DNA of 64,000 bases from Mycobacterium bourgelatii (GTDB lineage Bacteria; Actinomycetota; Actinomycetes; Mycobacteriales; Mycobacteriaceae): positions 2,294,001 to 2,358,000 of the forward strand of contig NZ_BLKZ01000001.1 of assembly GCF_010723575.1 (NCBI RefSeq), in the 5' to 3' direction. A model generated the notes under the pieces. The model was not told the DNA's origin and did no database searches. It was given only the letters and a program-made list of their open reading frames with translations. A program made the translations under genes and the position numbers. How positions within the stretch are numbered: position 1 is the stretch's first letter; each line of letters opens with the position of its first letter. Shown here piece after piece: positions 48,599 through 57,799 of the stretch.

Positions 48599-50162
48599 CG
48601 GCGGTCGTCGCGGACGCAGTGGCCGGAGTCCGGTCCTGGTCTTCCGGCTCCTCGGGGTGGCCCTTGCGGCCGGCGATAAGTAGTCCGAGCACCGCACCGA
48701 CGACGCAGACGATGGCGGTGATGGTAAATATGCCGCCATACATCTCGACATACGAGTCCAGCTTCAACTGCCCCTGCATGGCCAGTCGTGCGAATCCGCG
48801 GTCGTTCGGGCCGGGCGGTGGCAACTGGGCCAACTTCGCTTCGAAGATCTTCTCGACCCGGTAGAACCCCCACGCGCTCAGCGCCGCCACACCGATCAAC
48901 ATGCCGGTCATCCGGGCCACCACCACCAAAGCGGAGGCGATGCCGTGCTGGGCTGCCGGGACGACCCGCAGCGTGGCCGACGACAGCGGCCCGATGACCA
49001 GGCCCAATCCGATGCCGACGAGCATCAGGTCGGTCTCCATCGCGGGGAGTTGCACCAACCCGAAGATGTCGTGCCGGTAGTTCGGCAGGTCCCTCGGCCA
49101 GTGTGAAATCAGCAGATAGCCGCCGCCTGCGATGAGCAAGCCGACGACCGTCATCGCGCGGTCGCCCACCCGGGTGGCGATCCAGCCGCCGATGAGCGCA
49201 CCGACCGGCAGTCCGATCAGGAACCAAAGCAGCATGGCTGCGGCTTCGTTCTGGCTCTTCAACAGCACGCCCTGGCCGAACAGCTCGACGTTGACCAGCG
49301 TGACCATCAGCGCCGCGCCCGCGCACAACGATGCGCCCAGCGCGGACAGGAACGGCCGGAACTGCACCCCGGTCGGATTGATCAGCCGGGTCCGGGCAAT
49401 GACCTCCCAGACGAAGAACGCCACGGTGACCACGATCGCCCCGAGCACCAGCCACACTCCGTTGGGCGGCAAAATGTGCTGGCCGTCCGGGTTGGGGTTG
49501 TACAGGCCGAAGACGGCGAGGCCTAGCGCCAGGGCCAGCAACAGACCGCCGACGATGTCGACCTTTTCCGGGTCGGCGCTGCGGTCGTGCGAGGGCAGGC
49601 TGAACTGGATCAGGACCATGGCGATCAGGGTCAGCGGGACGTTGATCCAGAACACGAAACGCCAGTCGTGGAACAACCACACGATGAAGATGCCGTACAG
49701 TGGACCGAGTACGCTGCCCAGCTCCTGCGCGGCTCCGATACCGCCGAGGACGCCGGCTCGGTTGCGCTGCGCCCACAGGTCCGCCCCCAGCGCCAGCGTG
49801 ATGGGCAGCAATGCGCCGCTGGCCACGCCTTGCACCCCGCGGCCGATCACCAACATGTCGAAATCGCCAAAGTGCCCGGCCAGCGCGGTCACCACCGAAC
49901 CGATCAGGAACATCGCCAAGCTGACCTGCAACATCAACTTGCGGCCGAACCGGTCCGAAGCCCGGCCGAGCAGCGGCATGGCGGCGATGTAGCCGAGCAG
50001 GTACCACGTGATGATCGGGGTGATCTGCTGCAGCTTGTTAATCGGGATGCCGACATCGGTCATGATGTCGCGCATGATGGTGATCACGACATAGGTGTCG
50101 AGGGCACCCAGTAGTACCGCGAGGCTTCCCGCGCTGATGGCGACTCGGCGTCCGGCCCGCAT
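48579..50162 (-). CDS. p55: P55 major-facilitator efflux/lipid export protein
   Basis: 527 residues from ATG 50162; an upstream in-frame start would run into lprG. About 14 membrane segments place it in the DHA2 group, with motif A as GRASDRFGRKLM and TMs rich in Gly and Ala. In mycobacteria the lprG-P55 pair is essential for drug tolerance, triacylglyceride export and surface LAM. The start is 4 bp after the lprG stop, so the pair is co-translated. The C-terminal 40 residues are hydrophilic. Confidence 0.95.
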   Translation of the reverse strand: MRAGRRVAISAGSLAVLLGALDTYVVITIMRDIMTDVGIPINKLQQITPIITWYLLGYIAAMPLLGRASDRFGRKLMLQVSLAMFLIGSVVTALAGHFGDFDMLVIGRGVQGVASGALLPITLALGADLWAQRNRAGVLGGIGAAQELGSVLGPLYGIFIVWLFHDWRFVFWINVPLTLIAMVLIQFSLPSHDRSADPEKVDIVGGLLLALALGLAVFGLYNPNPDGQHILPPNGVWLVLGAIVVTVAFFVWEVIARTRLINPTGVQFRPFLSALGASLCAGAALMVTLVNVELFGQGVLLKSQNEAAAMLLWFLIGLPVGALIGGWIATRVGDRAMTVVGLLIAGGGYLLISHWPRDLPNYRHDIFGLVQLPAMETDLMLVGIGLGLVIGPLSSATLRVVPAAQHGIASALVVVARMTGMLIGVAALSAWGFYRVEKIFEAKLAQLPPPGPNDRGFARLAMQGQLKLDSYVEMYGGIFTITAIVCVVGAVLGLLIAGRKGHPEEPEDQDRTPATASATTAATEPPN

Positions 50163-50166
50163 CTGC

Positions 50167-50886
50167 TCAGGCCCCCGCGGGCTTCTCGACCTGCACCGGC
50201 TCATTCCAGGCCGACAAGGTCATCGTGAACGCGTTGCCGGAACCTTTGTCGAGCTTGACCTGCGCCAATTGGTGATCGCCGTTTTCTTGAATCCAGACGG
50301 TGGTCGGCGTGGGAGCCGTCGCGTCGAACGGCGCGAGCTTGTTGGCGGCGTCGGGGTTGACGTTGCCACTGATGCGGATCGTGCTCTGCCCGTTGATGGT
50401 GTCGCGGCCCTCGGCTTTGGGGTCGTCGAGGTTTGCCAGCAGGTTGGCGACGCCGCTCTGCGGGTCCAGGATCGTCGAAGGGTCGTAGTGCAGCAGGTCT
50501 TTGATCTTGCCGACGTCGTCCCACTTACCCGGGGTGAGTGCGGTGGTGTAGAGCTCGCCGTCCAAAATCACGAAGTCAGCGTCGATTTCACTGCCGAAGG
50601 CGATGATCCTGGCGTTGCCCTTTCCGGCGGTCTGCGGCGTGGTGGTCAGGTCTCCGGTCAGTGTCTTCAGCGGCAGCTGCGGGATCTTGCCGGTCACCGT
50701 CATGACCAAGTGGGCGCTCTTGACGGTCTTGGTCACGGCGGTCGACTGGTCGACCAGTGGCTTCGCTTCGGGGAGCGGTCCACCGCTGTCCTTCTTGTCG
50801 CCAGAGCATCCAGCGACCAATAGGGTCGCGACGCTCATGGCTGCGAGCACAGCGAAAAGACGGCGGGGTTTTGGCATACCCAGCAT
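50167..50886 (-). CDS. lprG: lipoprotein LprG, LppX/LprAFG family
   Basis: 239 residues from ATG 50886 (a second ATG at 50877 is possible). The signal peptide ends in LVAGC with acylated Cys27. The mature domain contains LKTLTGDLTT, SEIDADFVILDG, LLANLDDPKAEGRDTING and LSAWNEPVQV. LprG binds triacylated glycolipids such as LAM precursors and triacylglycerides in a hydrophobic pocket and hands them over with P55. The segment after WDDVG diverges from M. tuberculosis LprG, while the kinase at 51589-53226 keeps it. Confidence 0.96.
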   Translation of the reverse strand: MLGMPKPRRLFAVLAAMSVATLLVAGCSGDKKDSGGPLPEAKPLVDQSTAVTKTVKSAHLVMTVTGKIPQLPLKTLTGDLTTTPQTAGKGNARIIAFGSEIDADFVILDGELYTTALTPGKWDDVGKIKDLLHYDPSTILDPQSGVANLLANLDDPKAEGRDTINGQSTIRISGNVNPDAANKLAPFDATAPTPTTVWIQENGDHQLAQVKLDKGSGNAFTMTLSAWNEPVQVEKPAGA

Positions 50887-50961
50887 CGTAGAGGGTCGCC
50901 CCGTCGTGGCCGGTCAGCCACTCATGTGCAGCGGCTATGTATCAGTCATTAGCCTGGGACG

Positions 50962-51564
50962 ATGTTCACCGGAATTGTCGAGGAACTCGGAGAGGTGACG
51001 GGCCGGGAAGCGCTCGCCGACGCCGCGCGGCTGCTTATCAAGGGGCCCGTTGTCACCGCCGACGCCAGGCACGGCGACTCGATTGCCGTCAACGGTGTGT
51101 GCCTCACGGTCGTCGACGTCCTCGCCGACGGCCAGTTCAGCGCAGACGTGATGGCCGAGACGCTGAACCGGTCCAACCTGGGCGAGCTGCAACTCGGCAG
51201 CCGGGTCAACCTAGAGCGCGCGGCCGCGGTCAACAGCCGCCTCGGTGGGCACATCGTGCAGGGGCATGTGGACGGGACCGGCCAAATCGTGGCCCGCACG
51301 CCGTCTGAACACTGGGAAGTGGTGCGCATCGAGGTACCGTCGACGGTCGCGCGGTACATCGTGGAAAAAGGGTCGATCACCGTCGACGGGATTTCGCTCA
51401 CCGTGTCCGGTCTCGGTGCCGAGCCCCGCGATTGGTTTGAGGTTTCGCTGATCCCGACGACTCGCGAGCTCACCACGCTGGGCAGCGCGCCGGTGGGAAC
51501 GCAGGTGAATCTCGAGGTCGACGTGATCGCGAAGTATGTTGAACGGCTGCTGACCCACAAATAG
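50962..51564 (+). CDS. ribE: riboflavin synthase alpha chain
   Basis: 200 residues. Two lumazine-binding repeats begin with MFTGIVEELG and HIVQGHVDGTG, the standard double-barrel layout. It dismutates two 6,7-dimethyl-8-ribityllumazine molecules to riboflavin. It is divergent from lprG, and the kinase gene starts 24 bp after its stop. Confidence 0.96.
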   Translation: MFTGIVEELGEVTGREALADAARLLIKGPVVTADARHGDSIAVNGVCLTVVDVLADGQFSADVMAETLNRSNLGELQLGSRVNLERAAAVNSRLGGHIVQGHVDGTGQIVARTPSEHWEVVRIEVPSTVARYIVEKGSITVDGISLTVSGLGAEPRDWFEVSLIPTTRELTTLGSAPVGTQVNLEVDVIAKYVERLLTHK

Positions 51565-51588
51565 TCGTTAGCGGCGCCAAGGAGGCCT

Positions 51589-53226
51589 GTGGAGGGGAAG
51601 GACTTCGGGCGCTACCACCTCGTCGAACTGCTGGGCAGGGGCGGCATGGGGGAGGTGTGGCGCGCACATGACACGGCCACCGACCGCGTCGTCGCCATCA
51701 AGCTGCTAACCACGCAGCTGTCCGAGAACCAGGACTTTCAGCGACGTTTTCGCAGAGAAGCGCACGCCGCCGCACGGCTGAGCACCCCACACGTGGTGCC
51801 CATTCACGACTACGGCGAGATCGACGGCCACCTGTACGTCGACATGCGGCTGATCGAGGGCTGCGACCTGCAAACCGTGCTCGCCGACGGGCCTTTAGAG
51901 CCGGCGCGGGCGGTACACATCATTGACGGAGTCGCCAAGGCGCTGCAGGCCGCGCACGAGGTCGGTCTGCTGCACCGCGACGTCAAGCCGTCCAACGTGC
52001 TGCTCGATCGCGACGACTTCGCGTACCTGATCGACTTCGGCATCGCACGCGCCCTCGACGACACGCGCATGACCAAGGCCGGTCACACGATCGGCACCTT
52101 TCAATACATTGCGCCCGAGCGGCTGGGAAACGAGATAGAGGAGGACGCCCGCACCGACGTCTACTCGTTGGCTTGCGTGCTTTACGAATGCCTCACCGGC
52201 CAACCGCCGTATGCCGGCGAGACGATGGCGCAACAGGTCGCAGCCCACCTCACCGCCCCGCCGCCCCGACCATCGGTGGTGCGACCGGGGTTGCCGCCAC
52301 AACTCGATCAGGTGATCGCCATCGGCATGGCCAAACGGCCAGAGCTGCGATATCCGACCGCCGTGCACCTCGCCCAAGCCGCCCGGGATGCGATCAGCGC
52401 CCCTGTCGGGTTCCAACCGGCCGTCAGCCCCCAGCAGCCTGGCCCGCAGCCGTCCCGTCCGTGGTGGCGGCGCAGCGCCGCGTTGATTACCGCCGCTGTA
52501 ATCGTCGCGGTGGCGGCGATCGTGCTGGTCGTCGTGCTGGCCGGCATTGGAGATCGGCCGGCCAGCGGAAGCGGCCAAACGGCCCGCCCGGGCGACCAAA
52601 CTGGGCAGAGCACCCAGACCGGTCTGCCGAATGCCGCCGAGTTGCTGACCCAGTCCCATCGCAACGCGACGGCGCTGACCAGCGCACACCTCCGTCAGAC
52701 CGCCACCGGCGACATCCCCGGATTGCCGGTCCGGACGGTGGACGGCGATATCACGACAATTCCCAGCGCAGGCGCAGCGGGGAAAGAGAATCTTCGACTC
52801 GCCGGGGCCGACATGGAAGTCGACTTCGTAGTTCTCGACGGCACCTTCTATGCAGCTCTTCAGCCAGGTGAGTGGACGAATCTGGGCGTCGCCTCCGACA
52901 TCTACGACCCGACGGCAATGCTGAACCCCGGCATCGGTATCGCGCACCTACTGGCGAACTTCACCGGTGCCAAAGCCGCCGAGATTGAGACCCTCAACGG
53001 CGTGGAAACGGTGCGCATCGGCGGTCAGGTCAGGGCTGATGCCGTCAACAAGCTCGTCCCGCAGTTCGCCGCCACTGGTCTTGTGCCGGCCACCGCATGG
53101 GTCCGCAAGGACGGTGAACACCAGATTGTCCAGTTCCAGCTGGAACCCGGTGCCGGCAAGAGCCTGGTGATGACGTTTTCGAACTGGAACGAACCGGTCA
53201 CTGTTGCAAAGCCGCCGGGGGTGTGA
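51589..53226 (+). CDS. membrane Ser/Thr protein kinase with an extracytoplasmic LprG-like lipid-binding domain
   Basis: 545 residues from GTG 51589 (GGAGG upstream). The kinase domain (about 8-265) is complete: glycine loop GRGGMGEVW, K38, E57, HRD with D131, N136, DFG 149-151, and an activation loop with T162, T167 and T170 before APE. A Pro-rich juxtamembrane linker leads to one membrane helix (about 297-321). The outside part (about 345-545) aligns along its whole length with LprG: ELLTQS, VRTVDGDITT, MEVDFVVLDGTFYA, WTNLGVASDIYDP, LLANFTGAKA and FSNWNEPVTVAKP. LprG-family domains bind acylated lipids, so the kinase may sense cell-envelope lipid. It replaces Rv1413/1414 and sits beside ribE, 700 bp from lprG. 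I know no named M. tuberculosis kinase with this layout. Confidence 0.95.
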   Translation: MEGKDFGRYHLVELLGRGGMGEVWRAHDTATDRVVAIKLLTTQLSENQDFQRRFRREAHAAARLSTPHVVPIHDYGEIDGHLYVDMRLIEGCDLQTVLADGPLEPARAVHIIDGVAKALQAAHEVGLLHRDVKPSNVLLDRDDFAYLIDFGIARALDDTRMTKAGHTIGTFQYIAPERLGNEIEEDARTDVYSLACVLYECLTGQPPYAGETMAQQVAAHLTAPPPRPSVVRPGLPPQLDQVIAIGMAKRPELRYPTAVHLAQAARDAISAPVGFQPAVSPQQPGPQPSRPWWRRSAALITAAVIVAVAAIVLVVVLAGIGDRPASGSGQTARPGDQTGQSTQTGLPNAAELLTQSHRNATALTSAHLRQTATGDIPGLPVRTVDGDITTIPSAGAAGKENLRLAGADMEVDFVVLDGTFYAALQPGEWTNLGVASDIYDPTAMLNPGIGIAHLLANFTGAKAAEIETLNGVETVRIGGQVRADAVNKLVPQFAATGLVPATAWVRKDGEHQIVQFQLEPGAGKSLVMTFSNWNEPVTVAKPPGV

Positions 53227-53284
53227 CGTCGGTCATCAAGCAGGGGCAATAACCGCGGCGGAACGGTGGTTCATACTGAAAGCA

Positions 53285-53307
53285 ACCGGCCAATGGTGTA
53301 AGCCGGT
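53285..53307 (+). promoter_or_regulatory. hairpin in the ribBA leader
   Basis: ACCGGC (53285-53290) pairs perfectly with GCCGGT (53302-53307), ending 18 bases before the ribBA start. It could end the kinase message or affect ribBA translation. The 99-bp gap does not fit an FMN riboswitch. Confidence 0.35.
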
Positions 53308-53325
53308 CCGACAGCAAGGTGAGCG

Positions 53326-54603
53326 ATGACGAGGTTGGACTCCGTCGAGCGGGCGGTTGCCGACATTGCGGCGGGTAAGGCTGTCGTTGTCATCGACGAC
53401 GAGGACCGGGAAAACGAGGGTGACCTGATCTTCGCCGCCGAGAAGGCCACGCCGGAGTTGGTTGCCTTCATGGTTCGGTACACGTCGGGTTACCTGTGTG
53501 TGCCGCTGGACGGTGCCATCTGCGACCGGTTGGGCCTGTTGCCGATGTACGCGGTGAACCAGGACAAGCACGGCACCGCCTACACCGTTACCGTCGATGC
53601 GAAAAACGGTGTGGGTACCGGTATTTCGGCGTCAGACCGGGCGACCACCATGCGGTTGCTGGCAGACCCGACCAGCATTGCCAACGATTTCACCCGCCCC
53701 GGCCATGTCGTTCCGCTGCGCGCCAAGGACGGGGGAGTGTTGCGGCGCCCCGGCCACACCGAGGCCGCGGTCGACCTGGCCCGGATGGCGGGGTTGCAGC
53801 CCGCGGGGGCTATCTGCGAGATCGTCAGCCAAAAGGACGAGGGCGCGATGGCTCAGACCGATGAGCTGCGCGTTTTCGCCGACGAGCACGGCCTGGCGAT
53901 GATCACCATCGCCGATCTGATCGAGTGGCGGCGCAAGCATGAGAAGCACATCGCGCGGATAGCCGAGGCGCGGATCCCCACCCGGCATGGGCAGTTCCGG
54001 GCCATTGGTTACGCCAGCATCTACGAAGAGGTCGAACACGTCGCGTTGGTGCGCGGCGACATCGCCGGGCCTACCGGTGACGGTGACGACGTGTTGGTGC
54101 GCGTGCACTCCGAGTGCCTGACGGGCGACGTCTTCGGCTCGCGCCGTTGCGACTGCGGACCACAATTGGATGCCGCGATGGCGATGGTCGCGCGGGAGGG
54201 TCGTGGCGTTGTGCTGTACATGCGCGGCCACGAGGGTCGCGGTATCGGCCTGATGCACAAATTGCAGGCCTATCAACTGCAGGACGCCGGAGCCGACACG
54301 GTGGACGCCAACCTGAAGCTCGGATTACCGGCCGATGCAAGGGATTACGGAATAGGTGCACAGATTCTCGTTGATCTCGGGGTCCGCTCGATGCGACTGC
54401 TGACCAATAACCCGGCCAAGCGAGTGGGGCTGGACGGGTATGGACTGCACATCATTGAGCGGGTGCCACTGCCGGTGCGGGCCAACGCGGAGAACATTCG
54501 TTATCTGATGACCAAGCGCGACAAGATGGGACATGACCTGGCGGGCCTGGACGATTTCCACGAATCCGTCCATCTTCCGGGTGAATTCGGCGGGGCACTG
54601 TGA
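53326..54603 (+). CDS. ribBA: bifunctional 3,4-dihydroxy-2-butanone-4-phosphate synthase/GTP cyclohydrolase II
   Basis: 425 residues (RibA2 of M. tuberculosis). The DHBP synthase half has DDEDRENEGDL and the RPGHVVPLRA and HTEAAVDL segments. The GTP cyclohydrolase half has zinc ligands in CLTGDVFGSRRCDCG, then RGHEGRGIGL and LLTNNPAKR. It supplies both branches of the riboflavin pathway. A dispersed repeat separates it from ribH. Confidence 0.97.
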   Translation: MTRLDSVERAVADIAAGKAVVVIDDEDRENEGDLIFAAEKATPELVAFMVRYTSGYLCVPLDGAICDRLGLLPMYAVNQDKHGTAYTVTVDAKNGVGTGISASDRATTMRLLADPTSIANDFTRPGHVVPLRAKDGGVLRRPGHTEAAVDLARMAGLQPAGAICEIVSQKDEGAMAQTDELRVFADEHGLAMITIADLIEWRRKHEKHIARIAEARIPTRHGQFRAIGYASIYEEVEHVALVRGDIAGPTGDGDDVLVRVHSECLTGDVFGSRRCDCGPQLDAAMAMVAREGRGVVLYMRGHEGRGIGLMHKLQAYQLQDAGADTVDANLKLGLPADARDYGIGAQILVDLGVRSMRLLTNNPAKRVGLDGYGLHIIERVPLPVRANAENIRYLMTKRDKMGHDLAGLDDFHESVHLPGEFGGAL

Positions 54604-54669
54604 GCGAGCGGCGCAAATGAGCGCGCGGCGCGACGATGCAGAGCGTAGCGATGCTGAGGAGCGGCGCAG
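54604..54669 (+). repeat. short dispersed GACGATGCAGAGCG repeat, copy 2
   Basis: GACGATGCAGAGCGTAGCG (54632-54650), then ATGCTGAGGAGCGGCGC, is closely related to the copy at 21181. Two partial GAGCG(A/C)GCGGCGC units precede it. It lies between ribBA and ribH and its GAGGAG precedes the ribH start, so it probably sets ribH translation. Confidence 0.6.
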
Positions 54670-55152
54670 ATGAGCGGAGGCGCTGGCGTCCCGGACATGC
54701 CGGCCCTGGATGCTTCCGGTATGCGCTTGGCCATCGTTGCCAGCACCTGGCACACCAAGATCTGCGACGCGCTGCTGGATGGTGCCCGCAAGGTGGCGAA
54801 GGAATCTGGCATCGAGGATCCGACCGTGGTTCGCGTACTCGGTGCGATCGAGATCCCGGTGGTGGCGCAGGAATTGGCCCGGAATCATGACGCCGTCGTC
54901 GCGTTGGGCGTCGTAATTCGCGGCCAGACACCGCATTTTGACTATGTCTGCGATGCGGTGACCCAGGGCCTGACTCGGGTGGCGCTGGACACTTCGACGC
55001 CTGTCGGCAATGGTGTGCTGACCACGAATACCGAAGAACAAGCGCTGGATCGGGCCGGGCTGCCGTCGTCAGCCGAGGACAAGGGTGGTCAGGCCACGGC
55101 CGCGGCGCTCAGCACGGCGCTGACCTTGCGCGACCTCCGCGCTCAATCGTGA
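54670..55152 (+). CDS. ribH: 6,7-dimethyl-8-ribityllumazine synthase
   Basis: 160 residues. Active-site segments are VASTWHTKICDALLDGA, VLGAIEIPVVAQ, ALGVVIRGQTPHFDYV and PVGNGVLTTNT. It joins the ribityl pyrimidine with dihydroxybutanone phosphate. It overlaps the next gene by 4 bp. Confidence 0.97.
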   Translation: MSGGAGVPDMPALDASGMRLAIVASTWHTKICDALLDGARKVAKESGIEDPTVVRVLGAIEIPVVAQELARNHDAVVALGVVIRGQTPHFDYVCDAVTQGLTRVALDTSTPVGNGVLTTNTEEQALDRAGLPSSAEDKGGQATAAALSTALTLRDLRAQS

Positions 55153-55643
55153 CTGCGAAATCGAATCCCTCAGCCGGGGACGACTGGGACTATGTCGCGC
55201 GTCCGCACCGCACACCGCTCTTCGCCTATGCCGCTGCACTTCTGATTGTGGTCGTGCATGTTGCCATTGGCCTGCTGCTCAAAGCCAGTTCCAGCGGAGT
55301 GGTTTTCCAGACCGCTGATCAAGTGGCGATGATCGTGCTCGGTCTGGTTCTTGCCAGCTTGGTGTTGCTCTTCACGCGCCCACGGCTACGGGTAGGCGCA
55401 GCGGGCCTGTCGGTACGTAACTTGTTGGGGGACAAGCCGGTGCCGTGGTCCGACGTGGTCGGTATCTCGTTTCCACGGGGCGGCCGTTGGGCGCGGATCG
55501 ACCTGCCTGACGACGAGTACATTCCGGTGTTGGCGATCCAGGCGGTTGACAAGGATCGCGCCGTGGCGGCGATGGACACGGTGCGCTCGCTGGTGGCCCG
55601 ATATCGTCCGGACGTCCTGCGATCCCCCCATGGTCCCGGGTAA
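55149..55643 (+). CDS. two-TM PH-domain protein (Rv1417-like)
   Basis: 164 residues. Two membrane helices (about 25-45 and 57-78) precede a bacterial PH-like domain with LRVGAAGLSVRN, VPWSDVVGISFP and RWARIDLPDDEYIPVLAIQ. It overlaps ribH by 4 bp and lprH by 14 bp. Rv1417 is uncharacterised. A membrane PH protein is also in the middle of the pyr operon, which may hint at a common role. Confidence 0.88.
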   Translation: MTAKSNPSAGDDWDYVARPHRTPLFAYAAALLIVVVHVAIGLLLKASSSGVVFQTADQVAMIVLGLVLASLVLLFTRPRLRVGAAGLSVRNLLGDKPVPWSDVVGISFPRGGRWARIDLPDDEYIPVLAIQAVDKDRAVAAMDTVRSLVARYRPDVLRSPHGPG

Positions 55644-56286
55644 CCGGGTCGCGATAGCGCTGCTTCTCGCCGCGGTGGTGTCGAGTGGTTGCACCACCTC
55701 GGTGGCCGGTCACGCGGTTCGTGCTGCGGGCGGCCGGCCATCCGGACCGATTTCCGCGCAGGCCCTGCTGCTGCAAGACGGCGACGACACTCCGCTGGGG
55801 CGGGCGAGCTCGGAGCCGGTCGGCGACAACTACTTCACCAGCGTTCAGCCGCCGGCATGTTCGGCGGCGCTGCTTTTTAAAGGTTCGCCGCTGCGACCAG
55901 CTGGCGCATCGGATTTCGCCGAATCCGCTTACCGCTTCGGCGACTCCTCTGCGCTGTACGCCGAGTCAATCGACGTCTACGACCGCGAGTTGAACACCCA
56001 CGAAGTGGTGCGGAGCGGATTCACCAAAGTCTCCGACTGCCACGACGACGCCATCGGCTTAAGCCCAAGCGGCCTTTTCAAACCGATGCGGCTCGGCAGC
56101 TTCGGCATACCGGAGAACGAAATTCTGACGTGGACGATGACGCGGCCCGATTGGACGTGCAGCTACGGACTGGCTGCGGTACCGCAGATTGTGCTGCTGA
56201 TCGCGGTCTGCGACAGCAGCGCCGGATTTCCGATGGACGAATGGGCTGCCAAGAGGAAGGCGCAGTTGGAGGGCCGGACGGCCTGA
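55630..56286 (+). CDS. lprH: lipoprotein LprH
   Basis: 218 residues from ATG 55630; the signal peptide ends in VSSGC with acylated Cys21. The mature part belongs to the DUF3558-like mycobacterial lipoprotein group, with paired cysteines near residues 77, 137, 177 and 196. It matches M. tuberculosis Rv1418 (228 residues). The function is unknown. It is the last ordinary gene before the mobile-element island. Confidence 0.9.
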   Translation: MVPGNRVAIALLLAAVVSSGCTTSVAGHAVRAAGGRPSGPISAQALLLQDGDDTPLGRASSEPVGDNYFTSVQPPACSAALLFKGSPLRPAGASDFAESAYRFGDSSALYAESIDVYDRELNTHEVVRSGFTKVSDCHDDAIGLSPSGLFKPMRLGSFGIPENEILTWTMTRPDWTCSYGLAAVPQIVLLIAVCDSSAGFPMDEWAAKRKAQLEGRTA

Positions 56287-56332
56287 GCTCAGCTGGCGCC
56301 CATCATCTTGATGCTCCTATCTGTGTTACGGG

Positions 56333-57550
56333 TCAAGCGGCGTCAATGAGCTGGATCTTTAGCCAGCGGCGGTAGTCGGCGGCGAGGGTGTCGTCGCGTT
56401 TGAGTCCGCGTTCGAGTCGGGAGATGTCGTTGGGCCAGACGCCGAAGTGGTTGGCGACGGCGCTGAGGGTGATGTTTTTGGCTTGCCGGGCGGGACGTAG
56501 GTCGCTGTAGTCATCGATCGGGCAAGGCGCGGTGAGGTGTCGAAACATCTCACGCGCGATGGCGCGTTTGAGCAAGCGCAGGATGTCTTTTTTGGAGCGG
56601 CCAGCGGCGAGTTGGCAGGCGGTGTAGTCGCGGGTGCGGGGGTCGTGGGACCAGCGGAGCAGGGCGATGCGGTGCAGTGCGTTGTTGGCGGCGCGGTCTC
56701 CGCCGCGGGAAAGCCGGTGGCGGGTGGTCTTTCCTGAGGATGCCGGAATCGGCGCGGCGCCGGCGAGCATCGCGAACGCGGCTTCAGACCGGAGTCGATG
56801 AGCGTTGGTGCCGGCGGTAATGAGCAGCTGGGCGGCGGTGTCAGGTCCGACTCCGTAGGCCGCCCTCAGGGCCGGATTGAGTTTCGAGGTCAGGGAATCG
56901 AGTTCGGCGGTCAGGTCGCGGTCTTGGCGTTCGAGGAACTCAATGCGCTGGGCCAGCGTTTTGCAGGCGGTCAGTACCGACACCGTGGTCGGATCCTCGT
57001 GCGCGGTGGGGTGGCAGCGTGCCAACGCTTCGACCAGTCGCAGGGTGGTCCGGTAGCGGCGGTAGCGCTCGCGCAACTCGGCAGGAGCGGTGACGAGGAG
57101 GTCTTTGATCTGCTGAATGGCCGCGGTGCGGGCTTTGATCGCGCCGCGGCGGGCAACCAGCAGTGCTTTGAGTGCCCCGGTGTGGGGGTCTTTTGGCACA
57201 GCCAGTCCATGGCCGGCCAGCACCGCCCGGGCGGCGCTGTGGGCGTCTAGGGGGTCGGATTTACCCTGTCGCCTCCGCGCAGACCGATCGGGGCGGTTGA
57301 CTTCGACGACGTGGATATTGTTGGCCTGCAATGCTTGTGTGAACCCTGCGCCGTAGCTGCTGGTGCCTTCCACGCCGGCACTGACGACCTCGCCCAAGCT
57401 ACGGGCCCAGCAGATCGCCGCCCAGTAGCCCGTTGGGTTGGTGCGGAACTCGGCATCGCTGAGCAGTTGACCGGTATCGGTGATCGCGGCCAGGTGGATG
57501 GTGTCGAGATGAGTGTCGGCGCCGATGACGATGCGGCGGTCAGATGTCAC
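56333..57550 (-). mobile_element. intact IS110-family transposase
   Basis: 405 residues from GTG 57550, which has an AAGGA upstream. The DEDD RuvC-like domain shows IGADTHLDTIHLA, SAGVEGTSSYG and GKSDPLDAHSAARA. The C-terminal Tnp domain has ASSGKTTRHRLSRGGDRAANNAL with the catalytic Ser. An extra helix-turn-helix-like tail (LSAVANHFGVWPNDISRLERG) is unusual. The open frame continues upstream to 58768 but only by chance. IS110 elements have no terminal inverted repeats, so exact ends are not given. Confidence 0.9.
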
Positions 57551-57615
57551 GATGGTGGTGTCCTTAAGTTCGTAGGTGCAGTTACTTCGTGTTGTTACGT
57601 TGTGCTGTGACCCGG

Positions 57616-57688
57616 GCGGGTCGGGTGAGGTTGTTGGTGTGTTGCCGGCTTGATGGTGCGGCTTGAGAGGACTGGCCGCCCGACCCGC
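57616..57688. repeat. inverted repeat in the non-coding region between the two IS110-type transposases
   Basis: GCGGGTCGGG (57616-57625) and CCCGACCCGC (57679-57688) are perfect inverted copies 53 bases apart. They lie in the 249-bp gap upstream of both divergent transposases. IS110-type elements are known to transcribe a bridge RNA from such a flank; this could be part of it. Confidence 0.45.
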
Positions 57689-57799
57689 TTGGACTTCTCT
57701 GGCCGCTGATTGAGATCTGCGATGTGATCGCTTGTTTAAGGAAATGCTGGCGGGGTGGTCCGTGGGGAACATGTTGGCAGACAAGCGAATAGAGGCGAG

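Noticed and set aside
53227..53325. FMN riboswitch before ribBA
   Set aside because: None of the conserved RFN segments is present; only a simple hairpin is seen.
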